From assembly GCF_017916275.1 (NCBI RefSeq), contig NZ_JAFMST010000009.1:119220-183219 (forward strand): a stretch of DNA of 64,000 nt, written 5' to 3'. Each line of letters starts with the position of its first letter. Within the stretch, counting starts at the first letter, position 1. The translations under genes and the position numbers were made by a program. Shown piece by piece: positions 29,472 to 40,133 of the stretch. Under the pieces are notes generated by a model. It worked only from the letters and a program-made list of their open reading frames with translations, did no database searches and was not told the origin of the DNA. This stretch comes from Rubellimicrobium arenae (GTDB lineage Bacteria; Pseudomonadota; Alphaproteobacteria; Rhodobacterales; Rhodobacteraceae).

Positions 29472-30337
29472 CAGGCGAAGTCCTCGCGGGCGTAGCCCTG
29501 GAGGTAGAGGAGCGCCGTCAGGTCCCCGTGGTTGACGCGCAGGCGGCATTCGGCCTGCACGGCGGGTTTCGCGTGGAGCGCCACGCCCGCGCCGGCGAGG
29601 CGCAGCATCCCGAGGTCGTTCGCCCCGTCGCCGACCGCGAGGACGTCCTGGGGACCGAGCCCGATGCGCGCTGTCACCTCCTCCAGCGCGGCGACCTTGG
29701 CCTCGCGGCCGAGGATGGGCTCCGCGACCTCGCCGGTGAGCCTGCCGTTCGCCGACAGGAGGGTGTTGGCGCGGGCCTCGTCGAAGCCCAGATGGGCGGC
29801 GACGGGACGGGCGAAGCTCAGGAAGCCGCCCGAGACAAGCACGGCGTGCGCGCCATGGGCCTTCATGGTGGCGAGAAGCGTGGCGCCGCCGGGCATGTAG
29901 GTGATGCGGTCGCGCAGGACCTCGGCGACGACGGTCTCGGGGAGGTCCTTGAGGAGGGCGACCCTCTCCCGCAAGGCCCCCTCGAAGCCGATCTCGCCGT
30001 TCATGGCGCGGGCGGTGATGGCGGCAACATGCTCGCCCACGCCGGCGACGACGGCCAGTTCGTCGATGCATTCCTGCTGGATCATGGTGGAGTCCATGTC
30101 GGCCAGCAGCATGCGCTTGCGCCGGTTCACGGCGGGCTGGAGAAGGAGGTCGATGCCCTGGCCTTGGCAAGCCTCCCACGCAGTCCAGAGATCGGCGGGC
30201 TCGGATTCGACCTCGAACTCGGCGGCCTCCTGGGGGGCGAGCCAACGGAGGGGACCGCCAGTCCAGCGGGCGCGGAGGTCCGCGACGAACGAGTCCGGGA
30301 GGCCGCCTGCGGGGGCGATCAGGGTAACGACTTGCAT
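29471..30337 (-). CDS. serB: Phosphoserine phosphatase
   Basis: A 288-residue HAD-superfamily phosphatase, last step of serine synthesis. Motif [10 protein letters not shown] with the nucleophilic Asp, motif II SGGFLSF, conserved Lys in [11 protein letters not shown] and motif [11 protein letters not shown] are present, with an N-terminal ACT-like region of about 75 residues. It is divergent from serC-serA, placing all three serine biosynthesis genes around one 156-base control region. Confidence 0.95.
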   Translation of the reverse strand: MQVVTLIAPAGGLPDSFVADLRARWTGGPLRWLAPQEAAEFEVESEPADLWTAWEACQGQGIDLLLQPAVNRRKRMLLADMDSTMIQQECIDELAVVAGVGEHVAAITARAMNGEIGFEGALRERVALLKDLPETVVAEVLRDRITYMPGGATLLATMKAHGAHAVLVSGGFLSFARPVAAHLGFDEARANTLLSANGRLTGEVAEPILGREAKVAALEEVTARIGLGPQDVLAVGDGANDLGMLRLAGAGVALHAKPAVQAECRLRVNHGDLTALLYLQGYAREDFA

Positions 30338-30453
30338 ACGAAGTTTCCGATCGTAGTCGCGGGCCCTGGGGCGAGGGCGCGTTTGCGGCGCCTTAGCCCC
30401 ATTTCGCGGCTTGCGGAACCCCGGAGCGCGGGCTTACCCCTTGCGGTGGGACA

Positions 30454-30471
30454 CCCCTCCCCAACGAGGGG
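30454..30471 (+). promoter_or_regulatory. Leader hairpin upstream of serC (possible serC RNA motif)
   Basis: CCCCTC and GAGGGG form a perfect 6-bp stem with a 6-base loop, ending 22 bases before the serC start. A conserved serC leader RNA is described upstream of serC in alphaproteobacteria; position and operon fit, but I cannot verify a match to that consensus. Confidence 0.35.
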
Positions 30472-30493
30472 CCATATACCTGGAAGGGTAGCC

Positions 30494-31648
30494 ATGACGC
30501 ATGAGCAGCCGCAGGCCACGCCTGCGAACCCCCGTTTCTCCTCGGGCCCCTGCGCGAAACCCCCCACCTGGAGCCTTGATGCGCTGGCGAACGCCAGCCT
30601 GGGCCGGTCGCACCGCGCCGCCGAGGGCAAGGCGCGGCTGAAGCGCGCCATCGACCTCACCCGCGAGGTGCTGCAGGTTCCTGACACGCACCGCATCGGC
30701 ATCGTGCCCGCGTCCGACACGGGCGCGGTGGAGATGGCGATGTGGACCATGCTGGGCGAACGCCCCGTGGAGATGGTCGCCTGGGAATCGTTCGGCGAGG
30801 GCTGGGTCACCGACGCCGTGAAGCAGCTCAGGCTCGATGCGCGAGTGCACCGGGCGGATTACGGGCGGATCGTGGACATGGCGTCGCTCGATTACGACCG
30901 GGACGTGGTGTTCACCTGGAACGGCACGACCTCGGGCGTGCGGGTGCCGTCGGGGGACGCGATCCCGGCCGACCGCAAGGGCCTGACGATCTGCGACGCG
31001 ACCTCGGCGGCCTTTGCGCAGGAGCTGCCGTTCGACAAGCTCGATGTGGTTACCTTCTCTTGGCAGAAGGTGATGGGCGGAGAGGCGGCGCATGGGGTGC
31101 TGATCCTGAGCCCCCGCGCGGTGGAGCGGCTGGAGTCGTTCACCCCCGACCGGCCGCTGCCCAAGATCTTCCGGCTGACCTCCAAGGGGAAGCTGATCGA
31201 AGGCATCTTCCAGGGCGAGACGATCAACACGCCCTCGATGCTCTGCGTCGAGGATTGGATCGTGGCGCTGGAGTGGGGGACGTCGATCGGTGGCCTTCCT
31301 GCGCTGATCGCGCGAGCGGATGCGAACGCGCAGGCGGTCTGGGACTTCTGCGACGCGCGGCCGTGGATCGCCAACCTTGCCGAGGACCCGGCGACGCGGT
31401 CGAATACCTCGGCCTGCCTCAAGTTCACCGACCCGCGCATCACGGATGGCGCGGGTTTCGCCAAGGCGGTCGCCAAGCGGCTTGAGACGGCGGGCGCGGC
31501 GCTGGACGTCGGCGCCTACCGTGACGCCCCCCCCGGCCTGCGGATCTGGTGCGGCGCGACGGTGGAGCTGGCCGACGTGCAGGCAATGCTGCCCTGGCTC
31601 GACTGGGCGTTCCACCAGGAAATCGCGAAGCTGGCCGCCGCGGCCTGA
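30494..31648 (+). CDS. serC: Phosphoserine aminotransferase
   Basis: A 384-residue PLP enzyme converting 3-phosphohydroxypyruvate to phosphoserine. It has the alphaproteobacterial N-terminus [17 protein letters not shown], the PLP Lys in [15 protein letters not shown] and the phosphate-site region RVPSGDAIP. The ATG at 30494 follows GGAAGGG. It is followed after 79 bases by serA in the same operon. Confidence 0.95.
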   Translation: MTHEQPQATPANPRFSSGPCAKPPTWSLDALANASLGRSHRAAEGKARLKRAIDLTREVLQVPDTHRIGIVPASDTGAVEMAMWTMLGERPVEMVAWESFGEGWVTDAVKQLRLDARVHRADYGRIVDMASLDYDRDVVFTWNGTTSGVRVPSGDAIPADRKGLTICDATSAAFAQELPFDKLDVVTFSWQKVMGGEAAHGVLILSPRAVERLESFTPDRPLPKIFRLTSKGKLIEGIFQGETINTPSMLCVEDWIVALEWGTSIGGLPALIARADANAQAVWDFCDARPWIANLAEDPATRSNTSACLKFTDPRITDGAGFAKAVAKRLETAGAALDVGAYRDAPPGLRIWCGATVELADVQAMLPWLDWAFHQEIAKLAAAA

Positions 31649-31727
31649 CGCCCCGGGGCCACGGCCCCTTTCCCGCGGCGGGCGTCCGGCCCGCCCCTTC
31701 CCCGACATTCCCTTTCAGGAGCCCCTC

Positions 31728-33323
31728 ATGGCCCCCCGCGTGCTCATCTCGGACGAACTCTCGACCGCTGCCGTGCAGATCTTCAAGGATCGCGGCGTCG
31801 AGGTGGATTACCAACCCAAGCTCGGCAAGGACAAGGACGCCCTGCTGGCGATCATCGGCAACTACGACGGCCTTGCCATCCGGTCGGCCACCAAGGCGAC
31901 CGAGAAGCTGATCGCCGCTGCCGCCAACCTCAAGGTCATCGGGCGGGCGGGGATCGGCGTGGACAACGTCGATATTCCGGCGGCGTCCAAGAAGGGCATC
32001 ATCGTGATGAACACGCCCTTCGGGAACAGCATCACCACGGCCGAGCACGCCATCGCCATGATGATGGCCGTCGCGCGCCAGATCCCCGAGGCCAACGCCA
32101 GCACGCACGCCGGCAAGTGGGAGAAGTCCCGCTTCATGGGCGTGGAGCTGACCGGCAAGACCCTGGGCGTCATCGGCGCGGGCAACATCGGCGGCATCGT
32201 CTGCGACCGGGCGCGCGGCCTGAAGATGAAGGTCATCGCCTACGACCCCTTCCTGGGCGAGGAGCGGGCGAACCAGCTCGGGGTCGAGAAGGTCGAGCTT
32301 GACGACCTGCTGCGCCGCGCCGACTTCATCACGCTGCACGTGCCGCTGACCGACCAGACCCGCAACATCCTATCGCGCGAGGCCATCGCCAAGCTGAAGC
32401 CCGGCGTGCGGATCGTGAACTGCGCGAGGGGCGGGCTCGTGGACGAGGAGGCGCTGGCCGAGGCGCTCAAGTCCGGCCATGTCGCAGGCGCGGCCTTCGA
32501 CGTCTTCGCCGTGGAGCCCGCGACGGATTCGCCGCTGTTTGGCCTCCCCAACGTGGTGGTGACACCGCACCTCGGCGCCTCGACCACCGAGGCGCAGGAG
32601 AACGTGGCGCTGCAGGTGGCCGAGCAGATGTCGGATTATCTGCTGACGGGCGCGGTGACGAACGCGCTCAACATGCCGTCCGTGACCGCCGAGGAAGCGC
32701 GGGTCATGGGTCCGTGGATCCGACTGGCCGGGCATCTGGGCAACTTCGTGGGCCAGATGACGGACGAGCCGGTCAAGGCGATCAACGTGCTTTATGACGG
32801 GATCACCTCCACGATGAACCTCGCCGCGCTGAACTGCGCGGTGATCGCAGGGATCATGCGGCGGGCGAACCCGGACGTGAACCTTGTGTCGGCGCCGGTG
32901 ATCGCGCGGGAGCGGGGCATCCAGATCTCGACCACCCGGCAGGACCAGTCGGGGATGTTCGAGGGCTACATCAAGGTCACCGTGGTGACCGAGGTGCGCG
33001 AGCGGAGCGTGGCCGGGACGGTATTCTCGGACGGCAAGCCCCGGTTCATCCAGATCAAGGGCATCACCGTGGATGCCGAGATCGGGGCCAACATGGTCTA
33101 CACCACCAACGAGGACGTGCCCGGCATCATCGGCGCGCTGGGCCAGACCATGGGCGAGAACGGCGTCAACATCGCCAACTTCACCCTGGGCCGGTCGCAC
33201 CGCGGCGGCGAGGCCATCGCGATCCTCTACGTGGACGACCCGGTGCCCGAGCCGATCCTCGACAAGCTGCGGCGGACGGGGATGTTCAGCCAGGTCAAGG
33301 CGCTTCAGTTCGACATGGCCTGA
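31728..33323 (+). CDS. serA: D-3-phosphoglycerate dehydrogenase
   Basis: A 531-residue dehydrogenase starting serine synthesis. Substrate-binding domain, NAD-binding motif GVIGAGNIGGIV, and the active-site segments NCARGGLVDEEAL and TPHLGASTTEAQENVA are typical. The long form carries an ASB-type intervening domain and a C-terminal ACT domain (DVPGIIGALGQTMGENGVNIANFTLGR), which fits serine feedback control. Start MAPRVLISDELS has AGGAG upstream. Confidence 0.96.
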   Translation: MAPRVLISDELSTAAVQIFKDRGVEVDYQPKLGKDKDALLAIIGNYDGLAIRSATKATEKLIAAAANLKVIGRAGIGVDNVDIPAASKKGIIVMNTPFGNSITTAEHAIAMMMAVARQIPEANASTHAGKWEKSRFMGVELTGKTLGVIGAGNIGGIVCDRARGLKMKVIAYDPFLGEERANQLGVEKVELDDLLRRADFITLHVPLTDQTRNILSREAIAKLKPGVRIVNCARGGLVDEEALAEALKSGHVAGAAFDVFAVEPATDSPLFGLPNVVVTPHLGASTTEAQENVALQVAEQMSDYLLTGAVTNALNMPSVTAEEARVMGPWIRLAGHLGNFVGQMTDEPVKAINVLYDGITSTMNLAALNCAVIAGIMRRANPDVNLVSAPVIARERGIQISTTRQDQSGMFEGYIKVTVVTEVRERSVAGTVFSDGKPRFIQIKGITVDAEIGANMVYTTNEDVPGIIGALGQTMGENGVNIANFTLGRSHRGGEAIAILYVDDPVPEPILDKLRRTGMFSQVKALQFDMA

Positions 33324-33346
33324 CAGCCGCCCTCCCCTGGCGCGGC

Positions 33347-34021
33347 CTAGCCGCGGGCCAGGGGCGAGTCCGCATAGGCCTCGAGGAGGTGGGCAGGGTC
33401 GCGATAGACCGCGACGCAGCCCGCCGCCCGGAGCGCCCTCTCCGGGAAACCCCCGCACAGCACGCCGAGCGAGGCGAGGTCCGCCCCCCGCGCGGCCTCG
33501 GCGTCGTAGGGGGTGTCGCCGACCACCATCGCAAGCCGCCGGTCGGGCAAGCCCAGCTTGCGGAAGGCGGCGTCGAAGATGTCCGGGAACGGCTTGGAGC
33601 GGTCGCCGTCGTCCGCCGTCGTTTCCACATCCAGAAGATCGGCGATGCCCAGGACCTCCTTGTAGTGCGCCACCTCGTCGGCCTTGCCCGAGGAGGCGAG
33701 CGCGATCCTCTGCCCCTCGGACCTGATCCGCTCGAAGAGCCCGCGAACCCCGGGAAAGGGCTTGGCGCGGTCAAGGTAGTCGCGGGTGAAGAGTTCGGCC
33801 CGGGCGTCCTCCATCTCCTGCTGCTTCTGGGCCAGAAGGTCCGGCGGCACGAGCCCGGGAAGGAGCTGGTCGCCGCCCTTGCCGATCTGGCGGCGGATCT
33901 CGTCGAAGGTGGCGTCCACGCCAAAGCGGCGCAGGATCTCGACCCAGGCCTCCGCATGAAGGTCGACGGTGTCCACCAGGGTGCCGTCGACGTCGAAGAT
34001 CACGGCCTCGGGTCGGGTCAT
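33347..34021 (-). CDS. HAD-superfamily hydrolase (phosphoglycolate phosphatase/beta-phosphoglucomutase-like)
   Basis: A 224-residue subfamily IA HAD phosphatase. Motif I VIFDVDGTLVDT, cap-domain region FGVDATFDEIRRQIGKGGDQL, motif II LASSG, conserved Lys in SKPFPDIF and motif III VVGDTPYDAEAA are all intact. Substrate not predictable. A candidate EcfG-type promoter (GGAAC-N16-GGTT) lies 29 bases upstream. It converges on serA. Confidence 0.87.
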   Translation of the reverse strand: MTRPEAVIFDVDGTLVDTVDLHAEAWVEILRRFGVDATFDEIRRQIGKGGDQLLPGLVPPDLLAQKQQEMEDARAELFTRDYLDRAKPFPGVRGLFERIRSEGQRIALASSGKADEVAHYKEVLGIADLLDVETTADDGDRSKPFPDIFDAAFRKLGLPDRRLAMVVGDTPYDAEAARGADLASLGVLCGGFPERALRAAGCVAVYRDPAHLLEAYADSPLARG

Positions 34022-34049
34022 GGGAGCCTCTCGGGATGCGGGTTCTCCC

Positions 34050-34074
34050 AACCCGCGGCATCGCCGGACGTTCC
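34050..34074 (-). promoter_or_regulatory. Candidate EcfG-type promoter of the HAD gene
   Basis: Reading the minus strand, GGAAC (34074-34070) is followed after 16 bases by GGTT (34053-34050). This matches the GGAAC-N16/17-SGTT pattern of alphaproteobacterial EcfG stress sigma factors. It is correctly placed for the gene starting at 34021. Such short matches can occur by chance. Confidence 0.3.
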
Positions 34075-34077
34075 CCG

Positions 34078-35106
34078 TCAGTAGCCGGTCATCTCCAGGT
34101 AGCCGACGCCATCGTGCGATCCGGTGACGGCCACGGGTCCCTCCCAGTAGGGAACCGAGGTCGCCATCCAGGCCTGCGGGTTCAAAGCCTGCACCGTCAC
34201 GTCGAGACCCCGGTCGGGGAGCGTCACGTGCCAGGTCGTCGGCACCTCGCGGTCCGCAACCTCGCTCCGGTCGCCGGGCTCGGCGGCGAAGGCGCCGTTC
34301 GGGAAGGGGGTCGGCGTGCCGTCGGCGGCGATCCAGGTGGCAGCGGTGAAGGGCTCGCCCTGGTCGGCGCGCAGGCGAAAGCCCATGAGCTTGTCGCCAC
34401 TTTCGAACGAGAGGGAGAACCAGTCCCAGCCCACCTGCCGGTCGGCCAGCGGCTGGGACGACCATTCGCGGTCGAGCCAGGCGGTCCCGCTGACCTCGAC
34501 CTCGGCCTCGGGCAGGTGCAGCGTGCCCCGGATCGCGAAGAAGGGCTGGGAGTAGTAGTTGGAGGCCTGGCCGTCCTCGGACTTGACCGAATAGCCGCGG
34601 TCGCCCTGCAGGACGATGGGCCCCTGCGCCGTCAGCTGCATGTCGTAGCCGAAATCGGGGCCTTGGGCGGTCAGGGTGGCGGCCTGGAGGTTCGGCCCGG
34701 CCATCCGCCATTCGTCGATCCAGGCCTCGAAGGGATCGGCGACGACGCCCGCCTGCCCGGTGCCGCCGCGGGCGAGGCGTTCGGTGACGAAGTGCCGGTC
34801 GGGGGTGGTGACGGCGGCGTGCGCCATCCAGACCTGCGCGTCGGGTGCGCCACCCGGGGCGAGTGCGCTGCGGAACAGCGTCCATTGCAGGCCGTAGGGG
34901 GTGCCGTCCTCGGCCGACAGGTTGGCGGTGACGTACCACCATTCGATCCGGTAGTCGGGATGCGCGCCATGGTCGCGGGGAAAGGCGAAGGCCGTGCCCG
35001 GTTGCGGAACGGCGTAGCCCTCCGTGTCGGCGCCCAGGCCTGCGAAGCCCTGCGCGCCCGCCGCGAACGGCCAAAGCCCCAGGAGAAGGAGCGCCCTAGC
35101 GTTCAT
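34078..35106 (-). CDS. Secreted lipocalin-like protein of the AttH/CrtC type
   Basis: A 342-residue exported protein with a signal peptide (ALLLLGLWPFAAGAQG). The mature part resembles the AttH/CrtC (hydroxyneurosporene synthase-like) double-lipocalin family: FPRDHGAHPDYRIEWWYVTANL near the start, YYSQPFFAIRGTLHL and GTAWLDREWSSQPL in the middle, GWDWFSLSF after it. These proteins accompany AttEFG ABC transporters. The substrate is unknown. It overlaps the permease gene by 11 bases and ends a three-gene operon. Confidence 0.82.
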   Translation of the reverse strand: MNARALLLLGLWPFAAGAQGFAGLGADTEGYAVPQPGTAFAFPRDHGAHPDYRIEWWYVTANLSAEDGTPYGLQWTLFRSALAPGGAPDAQVWMAHAAVTTPDRHFVTERLARGGTGQAGVVADPFEAWIDEWRMAGPNLQAATLTAQGPDFGYDMQLTAQGPIVLQGDRGYSVKSEDGQASNYYSQPFFAIRGTLHLPEAEVEVSGTAWLDREWSSQPLADRQVGWDWFSLSFESGDKLMGFRLRADQGEPFTAATWIAADGTPTPFPNGAFAAEPGDRSEVADREVPTTWHVTLPDRGLDVTVQALNPQAWMATSVPYWEGPVAVTGSHDGVGYLEMTGY

Positions 35107-37479
35107 CCGAAAAGACCTTGAGCAGGACCGAGGGCGGGACGCGGGCCAGGCGCAGCGCGGGCCAGGCCGCCGCCAGGGCTGCCGCGACCAGCGCAAGCGC
35201 CAGGAGGCGCAGCCAGTCCAGCGGAAACAGGAACATGGGAAGCTTCCAGCCGAACGCCTCCACGTTCACGACGGCGAGCAGGACCCAGGCCAGGGCAAGG
35301 CCGAGCGGCAGGGCCGCCAGCGCGGTCAGCGCCGCGAGGCCCACGGCCCGCAGGAGCTCCAGCTGGCCCAGCGTCGCGCGGCGGGTGCCCAGCGCCCAGA
35401 CCGGAGCCAGTTGCGGCAGCCGGATGCTGGCGAGCGTGAGGAGCGACATCAGCAACGCAAAGCCCGCCACGGCCAGCGTCAGCACGTTCAGGGCACCGGT
35501 CACGGTGAAGGTCCTCTCGAAGATCCCGAGGGAGATGGCCTTGAGGTTCGCCTGGTTCACCACCCGCTCGGGATCGAGGCCGGCCTCCCGCACCAGACGC
35601 TCGGACAGGGCGGGCACGTCCCCGGGCGGGACACGCAGGCCAAAGCTCAGCGGGGTCACCTCGGGGAAGGTCGCGCGGAACAGACGCTCGGTCAGGATCG
35701 CCTGTCCGACCGGGTTCCCGTAATCGCCATAGATCCCGAGGATGGGAAGGGCGAGGCCATCCGCCACGTCGAGTCGGTCGCCGACCGCCAACCCCGCGCG
35801 CCGCGCGAGCTGCTCGTTGACGAGCACTCCCTCGCCCGCGGCAAGGCGGTCCCAGGGATCGGCCGTGGCGGACAGGAAGCGCCAGTTCTCGCGGTAGGTG
35901 GGATCGTCGCGCAGGATCTGCACCTCGGACGGCAGGCCGGCGAGGGTCCGTTCCACGGAGGCGATGGGCAGGACGCGGACGCCGTCGGGAAGGATGGCGA
36001 GGAACCGCTCCGCCTGCTCGGGGTCCGAGACCCCGACATAGAGCTCGGGCGCGAGCCGCTGATCGAGGAAGGCCACGAAGGTCTGGCGGAAGGACGAAAC
36101 CATCGTGGACACGCCGACATTGGCCGCCATGGCCAGGAGCAGCGCCATGAGGGCCAGCGACAGGCCCGGCAGCTCGGCCCGGCTGTCGGCCCAGATCCAT
36201 TGCGGCAAGGGACGCCGGGCGAGGCGGGCGCCCAGCGCGAGGACCCGGTCCAGCAGCAGCGGCAGCAGCAGCGCCCCCCCGATCATCAGGCAGCCCAGGC
36301 AGGCGAAGCCCCCCACGAGTCCCCCGCCCCATGCTCCGATGGCCAGGGCGGCCAGCAGGAGAGAAAGCCCCGCGATCCCCTGGCGGCGCGCGCGCCGCGC
36401 GGCCCAGCTTGCGCCCGCCCGGCGCTGCCCGCCGGCCAGGATGGGCATGGTCGCAAGCCGGTGGAAGGCGCTGGCCGCCGCGACGGCGGTCCCGGCCAAG
36501 GCGATCGCCATCCCGGAAAGCGCCCAGAACGGCCGGAAGGTCAGGGTGCCCGCGACCTCGGCCCCATAAAGGCCCCGCAGGGTGCCGGCCACGTCGGGCA
36601 GCAGCGCCGCGGCGATCAGGTAGCCCAGGAGCAGGCCGAGCCCCCCCGCCACCACGGCGAGGAGCGCCAGTTCCAGAGCCATGAGGCCGATCAGCACCGC
36701 CAGCGGCATTCCCATGGCGCGCAGGGTGCGGACGGTGGCCCGGCGCTGCTCGAAGGCGAGCCCGACCGCCCCGTGGACGATGAAAAGGCCCACCGCGAAC
36801 GAAAGAAGGCCAAAGGCCGTCAGGTTCAGGTGGAAGGAGTCGGTCAAGGCTCCGACATCCGTTTCCTCCGCAGGCTCTTGGAGGCGCAGGCCCGGGGCGA
36901 CCTCGGCCAAGGGCGCTTGCCGGCGTGGCTGCGCGGGCGCGAGAATGAGGCTGGTGAAGCCCTGGACGCCCAGGAGGCGCTGCGCCGTGCGGATGTCGGT
37001 CAGGACCGTCCCGGGGGCGGCGTCCTCGGAGGCGATGGGGGTCGCGCCGGTCCCGGGCAGGTCGGCCAGGACCTCCTCGCGGGCCAGGAGGGCGCCGTTC
37101 TCGGACAGGAAGGCCTGGAGGTCCCCGGTGCTTGCCGCACCGATGGAGCCCAGGTCCCCCGGCGCGGTCAGCGGGTCGACGCCGAGCAGGCGGGCGGGGC
37201 CGAGCCGCCCCTCGACCACTGGGCTCGCCAGCCATCCGGCGCGCCGCAGGGCCACCCAGGTGTCCTGCGTGATCGAACCGCCCTCCGGCGGCAGGAGCCG
37301 GGCCAGGCGCCCTTCCCCCAGGGTGTCGGCGGCCTCGGCATAGGAGGCGCGGGCCTCGGTGTTGATGGCCTGAACGCCGGACCAGAGCGCCGTGGCCAGC
37401 GCCAGGCCCGCGATCAGGGTAAAGAGCTGGAGAAGGTGGCGCCGCCAATGGGACAGGAGCGCCTGCAGCCCGGCGGCGA

Positions 37480-37483
<4 letters not shown>
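35096..37483 (-). CDS. FtsX-like ABC transporter permease (fused, AttF/AttG type)
   Basis: A 795-residue inner-membrane protein containing two MacB-type periplasmic domains and two FtsX transmembrane domains (about 8-10 helices in total). The first half starts with SHWRRHLLQLFTLIAGLALATAL and the second half ends with ALRLARVPPSVLLKVFSDER. A single polypeptide covers what AttF and AttG do separately. It is coupled to the ATPase (ATGA) and to the AttH-like gene, forming a probable lipoprotein/lipid extrusion system; the substrate is unknown. Confidence 0.85.
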
Positions 37484-38144
<661 letters not shown>

Positions 38145-38148
<4 letters not shown>

Positions 38149-39281
38149 CGGGGCGGTAGCCTCCGGAGGCGCGGCAGCAGCGCCGACAGGACGATCGTCA
38201 GCACGGCCCCGAAGACTGACAGGATCCAGAACAGGCCCTCCTCTCCGACCGCTCCGAGGATAGGACGCAGCGCGATGGGGCCAAGGGTCCCGCCCAGAAG
38301 GCCCGCGCAGAGCACGGCGGCCCCCATGCGCGGGTCCGGGCCAAGCAGGCGCATCGACCAGACGAAGAAGGCGGGGAAGCCGATGGCCGCGAAGGCGCCC
38401 GACAGGACGAAGCCCCAGGCGGGGGAGACGAAGGCCGCCAGCGCCGTGCAGGCGGTGACGCCGGCCACCGCGCCCAGGAAGGTCAGGTCGGGCGGCAGGC
38501 GGTGGCTCACGGCCGCAAGGCCGAGCCGGCCCGCCACGAAGGCCACGAAGAAGACGGACACGAGCCGCGCGGCGTTCGGCTCGGAGAAGCCCAGATCCAC
38601 GAGGGCGGAGGCCCCGTAGCCGATCAGGTCGGCCTCGAGCACGATCGCGCCGAACAGGAACAGCAGGATCAGCAGGCGCGGCCCGAGGGGCGGCAGGCCC
38701 AGCGGCGCCCCCCGGAAGGGCTCGGGCCGGGTCAGGGCCATGGCCAGGGCCGCGAGCCCGGCCACGGCCCAGAAGACGGCGGGCGGCGCGCTGCCGGCCC
38801 AGAGGAAGATCAGGGGCGACAGGATCGAGCCCAGGCCGTAGACGCCGTTGACCAGGGCCACCATGCCGGGCCCCCGCGCCCCGAACTCCTGCAGGAAGCG
38901 GCGGTTCACGGACACCGACAGGACGCCGTAGCCCAGGCCGGCCACGAAGCCGCCCAGCAGCAGGAGCCCCCAGGTCGCCCCGAGCGCCAGCCCCACGGCG
39001 CCGAGCGTCACGGAAGCCAGCGATGGCCGCATCGACAGCCCGGGCACGCCCAGGATGCCTGCCACGACCGCCAGCACCGCCCCCGCGTTGTAGGTGGCGA
39101 GCAGGGTGCCGCCCTGGCCGTCGGCCAGCCCGAAGCTGTCGGACCAGACGGGCAGCGCCACCCCATACAGCGCGGGCAACATGCCGAGCAGGAAGAAGGA
39201 CAACGCCCCGGAGGCGAACAGGCGTGAGGCAAGGCCCGCGGGGGCGGTCCCGCCGGACGGGGCGGTGGGCGCGGAGGTCAC
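38145..39281 (-). CDS. Major facilitator superfamily transporter
   Basis: A 378-residue inner-membrane protein with 12 predicted helices, a short MFS member of unknown substrate. LSVSVNRRFLQEFGARGPGMVALVNGVYGLGSILSPLIF resembles sugar-porter-like transporters (FucP/YbjJ type). The GTG at 39281 follows AAGGA; an ATG at 39326 is possible but has no recognisable RBS. It is translationally coupled to the ABC genes, suggesting that it belongs to the same transport operon. Confidence 0.78.
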
Positions 39282-39376
39282 GGTTCGGGGATCCTTGAGG
39301 GAGGACGCGGGGCTGTTCTGTGGCATCCGCGCGGGGAGGTCCAGAGAGGCCGCGCGCCCGCCGCGATGTTTCCGCC

Positions 39377-39402
39377 GGAACGGTCCCCCGCGGCCCCGCG
39401 TT
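39377..39402 (+). promoter_or_regulatory. Candidate EcfG-type general stress promoter
   Basis: GGAAC at 39377-39381 is followed by 17 bases and CGTT at 39399-39402. This is an exact match to the GGAAC-N16/17-CGTT pattern of EcfG-dependent promoters. It lies upstream of the small hydrophilic protein at 39518, giving a predicted leader of about 105 bases. Confidence 0.5.
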
Positions 39403-39517
39403 CGGTCAGAGCCCCCCACGGGGAGGCCAAGCCATCGCGCGACCGGCCCCACGGCCCCGACATCGCGGACCCGGGACCTCCGGTCGTGGCCCCACAAGCA
39501 TCCAAGGAGGATATGGG

Positions 39518-39775
39518 ATGGTAGGCTCGAACAACTCCGACACGCGGCAGGGCAACCTGCCCGGCCGTCAGACCGAACAGCCCAACGCCGGCCCCGAGTT
39601 CGACGCGCGGCATGATCTCGACCGCCAGAAGCATATGCCCGACAGCGTGCGCGACCGCATCCAGGAGGTGAACCGCGGGGGCGAGGCCCGGGGCCTCCAT
39701 GACACGGGCGACCTGAGCGCGCCCATGGGCGACAACCAGGAGGCCCGCCGGAGAGGGACGCACCAGGAGAAGTGA
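39518..39775 (+). CDS. Small hydrophilic conserved hypothetical protein, 85 aa
   Basis: An 85-residue, highly charged, probably disordered protein with no hydrophobic core: many Asn, Gln, Arg and Asp residues (TRQGNLPGRQTEQPNAGPEF and a helical DSVRDRIQEVNRGG segment). AAGGAGG seven bases upstream of ATG 39518 is an ideal Shine-Dalgarno; an ATG five bases earlier is out of frame and soon stops. Composition resembles small stress-induced proteins of alphaproteobacteria, in line with the EcfG-type element upstream. Function unknown. Confidence 0.72.
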   Translation: MVGSNNSDTRQGNLPGRQTEQPNAGPEFDARHDLDRQKHMPDSVRDRIQEVNRGGEARGLHDTGDLSAPMGDNQEARRRGTHQEK

Positions 39776-39794
39776 CGGCCCGCAGGGCGTGGCG

Positions 39795-40133
39795 TCAGCG
39801 CCCGCCGGTGCCCAGGCCCTGGCCGTCGCCCAACGCCGCGAACCACTCCGCGTAAGGGGTGGTTCGCGCCATGTGGCGGTTGAGGTCGGGGGCGCCGTCC
39901 GTCCACCAGACCGGGCCGCGTTCGCCCAGGGCGCGCTTGGCGGCATCCACGCGGGCGCGGGCCTGCCGCATCGCTTCCGCATCGTCCCCAGCGTCGCGCA
40001 CGGCGCGGCGGGCGGCCATCAGGTCGCGGACCAGCCCTTCGCGCCGGGCAGGGTCGAGCGACGGGTCCGACATCCGCCAGAGCCGCCCCCGGACCACGAA
40101 GTAGCGGCCGTCCGGGGTGACGGGATGCCTCAC
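39795..40133 (-). CDS. Conserved hypothetical protein, 112 aa
   Basis: A 112-residue soluble protein seen in similar form in many alphaproteobacteria and actinobacteria. The N-terminus [23 protein letters not shown], the basic helix [14 protein letters not shown] and the segment [33 protein letters not shown] are the recognisable parts. No function is known to me. The GTG start overlaps the tdh stop by four bases, so it is the third gene of the kbl-tdh operon. Confidence 0.75.
   Translation of the reverse strand: MRHPVTPDGRYFVVRGRLWRMSDPSLDPARREGLVRDLMAARRAVRDAGDDAEAMRQARARVDAAKRALGERGPVWWTDGAPDLNRHMARTTPYAEWFAALGDGQGLGTGGR

Noticed and set aside
31649..31727. A terminator or attenuator between serC and serA
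   Set aside because: Only a 5-bp GGGGC/GCCCC stem with three Ts; too weak to call.
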